A stretch of DNA of 8,517 bases. Origin: an uncultured Bacilli bacterium. Its GTDB lineage: Bacteria; Bacillota_I; Bacilli_A; ML615J-28; CAG-698. The stretch covers positions 1 through 8,517 of the forward strand of contig CANQJU010000038.1 of NCBI GenBank assembly GCA_947624315.1, given 5' to 3'. Both the position numbers and the translations under genes were made by a program. The notes below the pieces were generated by a model. It was given only the letters and a program-made list of their open reading frames with translations. It did no database searches and was not told the origin of the DNA. This document shows, piece after piece, positions 6,089 to 8,517 of this stretch (within the stretch, counting starts at the first letter, position 1; the number at the start of each line of letters is the position of its first letter).

Positions 6089-8041
6089 TTGTTACAAAGA
6101 TTTGGTCTTTTATTACAAAAAAAGATAGAAGAGGCAATTAATGATTTAAAAGAAAAAGGCTTTACAACATTGGGAACGGAATGTTTACTTTTAGGATTGA
6201 TTAGGTTGGACACATCCGTTTGTAAATATATATTTTCAATTAAAAAAATAAATATTCAAGAAATTGAAGAAAAAATTCTTCAAGGATTTTATTTGCGAAA
6301 AAAGGAAAACACTGATAAGTTTAATGAAGTATTAGAAACAGCAGAAAAAATTTGTTTAGCTGATGAGAGCGATTTAATATATGATGAACATTTGTTTTAT
6401 GCATTATTAATAACTAAAGATACAATTGCCTCATATATTATGGAAGAATTTGGTATTTCTATTGATGATACCTTAGAAGAAGTGAAAAACATTTTTGATT
6501 TTGAGGAAGAAGAAACAGGTTATTTATTTAATCTAACTAAAGAAGCTCAAAATGGTAAATTAAATCCCTTTATTGGAAGAACAAAATATATTGAAAGAGT
6601 TATTAGAATCCTTTCCAAAAAACAAAAGAACAATCCTATGCTTATTGGAAATGCCGGGGTAGGTAAAAGTGCTCTTGTTGAGGGGACAGCAATTGAATTA
6701 TTAAAAAGCAATAGAAACTTAACTCTTTATCGTTTGGATTTAGGAATGATAATCGCTGGTACAAGATATCGCGGCGATTTGGAAGCTCGACTTATGGATG
6801 TTATTGATAAGGTCAAAAATCCCAATACCATTCTATTTATTGATGAAATTCATAATATTGTTTCTAGTAATAATAGTGAGAACTCTTTAGATATAGCTAA
6901 TATTTTAAAACCAATTCTTGCTAGAAATGAAATAAAATGCATTGGAGCGACTACTTTAGAAGAGTATTATAAATATATTGCTAAGGATAAAGCCCTATCT
7001 CGAAGATTTCAAAATATTTTTATTGAAGAACCTACTGAACAAGAAATGTATGATATTTTAAAAGGAATCACTCCAACATACGAAAAATATTATAATGTAA
7101 AATATGATAAAGACATTTTACAAATGATTATTGAAAAATCTAAACTAATAACCAATCGTTATTTTCCTGATAAAGCTATTGATATAATAGATGAGATTGG
7201 GCTAGTTGCTAAAAGAGAAAAACGTATCAAGGTTTTAAAAAAAGATGTTAAAAAGATAATTTTTGAATATTTGGGAATTGATTATGCTTCTTTACCTAAA
7301 AAAATAAAAAATATTAAATATTATCCACACTTAAAAAAATATTATTACAATTACATGATTGCAATAGGTAATCGCAAAACAATCATGAACATTCAAATTA
7401 TTGATAAATATTTGGAGTTTTTATTATTGGATATAAAGAAAGTATTAGGTATTACTTCTTCATCAATTTTGGAACTTGATTTTTCTTTATATGTTGATAA
7501 TCATTATATTTCATCATTGATAGGATCTCCTAGTGGATATGTGGGATATGAAAACGGAGGTCTTTTAACTGAACATGTTTATAAATATCCCTTATCAGTT
7601 GTTATTATTCATAACTATGAAAAGGGAAGTCCTTTAATCCACCATCAAATAGAAAGCATTTTAAAAAATGGAAATATTAATGATTCTAAAAATCGGTGTG
7701 TTAACTTTTATAATACTATTTTTATTTTTGTAACAAAAGAAGATAATCGCAGTCATTTAGGTTTTATTAATAATTTAGAAAATAAAAAAATAAATAATTA
7801 CATTGATGAAGTAATAGATTATGAAATAACTAATGATTATAATTATTACGAAAGTAAGATGCAAAAATATTTAACAACCTTAAGCAATAATGATTATTTC
7901 TTTAAAAAGAACTTTATAATATCATCAAAGAAAGAATATGATGAAATATTTTCTTTTTTAAATGATCTTGAAAATTATCAAAATTTTGTAAAATACAAAA
8001 TAGAAAAAGATAAATTGGGAAATATTATAATCAAAAAATAG
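6089..8041 (+). CDS. Clp/Hsp100 AAA+ protein with degenerate second ATPase domain
   Basis: Class I Clp unfoldases thread proteins through two stacked ATPase rings, often into ClpP. This 650-aa protein (ClpC is about 810, ClpA about 760) has a double Clp N-domain (about 1-137, with LGTECLLLGLIR at 28-39). A complete D1 follows: Walker A GNAGVGKS (187-194), pore loop GTRYRGD (224-230), Walker B ILFIDE (248-253), sensor-1 region GATT (286-289), arginine-finger region SRRF (304-307) and PDKAID (360-365). There is no ClpC/ClpB coiled-coil M-domain. D2 (about 405-650) is clearly homologous through IGSPSGYVGYENGGLLTE (478-494) but lacks any GxxxxGK[ST]. Walker B DE is replaced by H508-N509, and the FINR arginine finger is gone. 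The pore motif GYVGY (483-487) and an LGF tripeptide (557-559), placed like the ClpP-docking VGF/IGF loop, remain. D1 probably drives the motor. The frame is unbroken, arguing against a pseudogene. Confidence 0.85.
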   Translation: MLQRFGLLLQKKIEEAINDLKEKGFTTLGTECLLLGLIRLDTSVCKYIFSIKKINIQEIEEKILQGFYLRKKENTDKFNEVLETAEKICLADESDLIYDEHLFYALLITKDTIASYIMEEFGISIDDTLEEVKNIFDFEEEETGYLFNLTKEAQNGKLNPFIGRTKYIERVIRILSKKQKNNPMLIGNAGVGKSALVEGTAIELLKSNRNLTLYRLDLGMIIAGTRYRGDLEARLMDVIDKVKNPNTILFIDEIHNIVSSNNSENSLDIANILKPILARNEIKCIGATTLEEYYKYIAKDKALSRRFQNIFIEEPTEQEMYDILKGITPTYEKYYNVKYDKDILQMIIEKSKLITNRYFPDKAIDIIDEIGLVAKREKRIKVLKKDVKKIIFEYLGIDYASLPKKIKNIKYYPHLKKYYYNYMIAIGNRKTIMNIQIIDKYLEFLLLDIKKVLGITSSSILELDFSLYVDNHYISSLIGSPSGYVGYENGGLLTEHVYKYPLSVVIIHNYEKGSPLIHHQIESILKNGNINDSKNRCVNFYNTIFIFVTKEDNRSHLGFINNLENKKINNYIDEVIDYEITNDYNYYESKMQKYLTTLSNNDYFFKKNFIISSKKEYDEIFSFLNDLENYQNFVKYKIEKDKLGNIIIKK

Positions 8042-8049
8042 TAAAATAG

Positions 8050-8065
8050 TATCTTTTAAAAGATA
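8050..8065. repeat. 16-bp perfect palindrome, possible operator
   Basis: TATCTTTTAAAAGATA is fully self-complementary and begins nine bases after the Clp-like stop codon. No T-run follows, so it is a poor intrinsic terminator. It covers the -35 position (8054-8059) of the next gene's promoter, where a dimeric regulator could act. Its AT-only composition, apart from one C/G pair, makes chance occurrence more likely in this genome. Confidence 0.4.
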
Positions 8066-8073
8066 GCAATTTA

Positions 8074-8082
8074 TGGTATAAT
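8074..8082 (+). promoter_or_regulatory. Extended -10 promoter of the right-edge gene
   Basis: TGGTATAAT is an extended consensus -10. The -35 position 17 bp upstream is weak (TTTTAA, 8054-8059) and lies inside the palindrome. A leader of about 17 nt would carry the Shine-Dalgarno TAAGGT (8093-8098). Confidence 0.65.
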
Positions 8083-8105
8083 AATGACGAAGTAAGGTAA
8101 AAAAT

Positions 8106-8517
8106 ATGAGTAGAGAAACTAATTTAAGATTAAGTGCTAACAATTTACATCTAAAGAATATATTTACTGATAACTTTTATTTGGAATTAGGAAATATTGA
8201 TATTTCTGTAATGGAAAGAATTCTTAATAAAGAAATGATTAAGATTGATGAAATTGCCTTTTTTCCTATTCAAAATAAAGGTGTTGGTCACAGTGAACAA
8301 AGTGACGATTTGTTAAAAAATATTTTACCTTATTTAAACTTTTATAATGTAAATATTAAAAACAATAGTAAACAGTTATTTATTACTTATGGTGTATTGC
8401 GTTATCGCAATGATAAAAAAGAAGAAATATTTATTCCAATAGTTTTAATACCAATTAAAATATATATTGAAGATAAAGACATTTATGTACAAATGATTTC
8501 TAAACCAATAGAAAATC
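8106..8517 (+). CDS. N-terminal fragment, probable DUF4011-type helicase protein (runs off window)
   Basis: An open frame of 137 codons starts at ATG 8106, seven bases after TAAGGT, and continues past the right edge. The stretch at residues about 100-125 (ITYGVLRYRNDKKEEIFIPI, then VLIPIKIY) resembles the DUF4011 pattern, in which a LALGFLxW strand is followed by APLLLIPVEL and a strand ending near a LNPTL motif. DUF4011 sits at the N-terminus of large superfamily 1 helicase proteins, some with a Vsr-like nuclease at the C-terminus. The usual LRNPLLNF motif near the start is not clearly seen; NLRLSANNLHLKN is at best a distant version. There is no signal peptide or membrane segment. The gene has its own promoter but is co-directional with the Clp-like gene 64 bp upstream. 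The family call is from pattern memory only and the helicase part is outside the window. Confidence 0.55.
   Translation, partial: MSRETNLRLSANNLHLKNIFTDNFYLELGNIDISVMERILNKEMIKIDEIAFFPIQNKGVGHSEQSDDLLKNILPYLNFYNVNIKNNSKQLFITYGVLRYRNDKKEEIFIPIVLIPIKIYIEDKDIYVQMISKPIEN

Noticed and set aside
7958..8143. Minus-strand open frame of 61 codons, hydrophobic
   Set aside because: It is antisense to the Clp-like C-terminus and the next promoter. The apparent membrane-like content is the usual reading of A-rich coding DNA on the opposite strand.

Overview
The window is AT-rich bacterial DNA. Its genes use strong Shine-Dalgarno sites, AT-biased codons, TAA or TAG stops, and TGG (never in-frame TGA) for tryptophan. 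Together with sigma-70-type promoters, this points to a low-GC Firmicutes/Bacilli-type organism, possibly a gut Erysipelotrichia-like or RF39-like lineage. The lineage is inference; there is no rRNA or tRNA to anchor it. I see no mobile element, CRISPR array or RNA gene.

Layout. (1) Positions 1-150 hold an unassigned 5' edge and the promoter and leader of a 589-aa double-SIS protein of the MurQ/GCKR superfamily, which ends in a clean intrinsic terminator. (2) A PfkB/ribokinase-family sugar kinase follows with its own promoter. (3) An agmatinase-family ureohydrolase and a two-domain SpeD-family pyruvoyl decarboxylase overlap by one base and form a polyamine transcription unit. That unit ends in a bidirectional terminator shared with (4) the convergent ribosome-associated GTPase gene hflX. 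(5) Divergent from hflX is a Clp/Hsp100 AAA+ protein whose first ATPase ring looks intact and whose second has lost its catalytic motifs. (6) The right edge carries the first 137 codons of a protein that resembles the N-terminal DUF4011 region of large superfamily 1 helicases; it runs off the window.

How the genes work together. The agmatinase and the SpeD homologue are the only pair with a clear joint pathway. If the SpeD homologue decarboxylates arginine rather than AdoMet, the two make a compact arginine to agmatine to putrescine route. If it is a true AdoMet decarboxylase, the pair supplies both precursors of spermidine and a spermidine synthase should lie elsewhere. The SIS protein and the sugar kinase may both act on sugar phosphates, but both have lost residues that define the best-known members of their families, so their substrates are open.

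The most notable points are the tandem SpeD with a dead N-domain and intact C-domain, the Clp protein with a pseudo-ATPase second ring, the MurQ-like protein lacking one catalytic glutamate, and a 16-bp palindrome in the promoter of the last gene.
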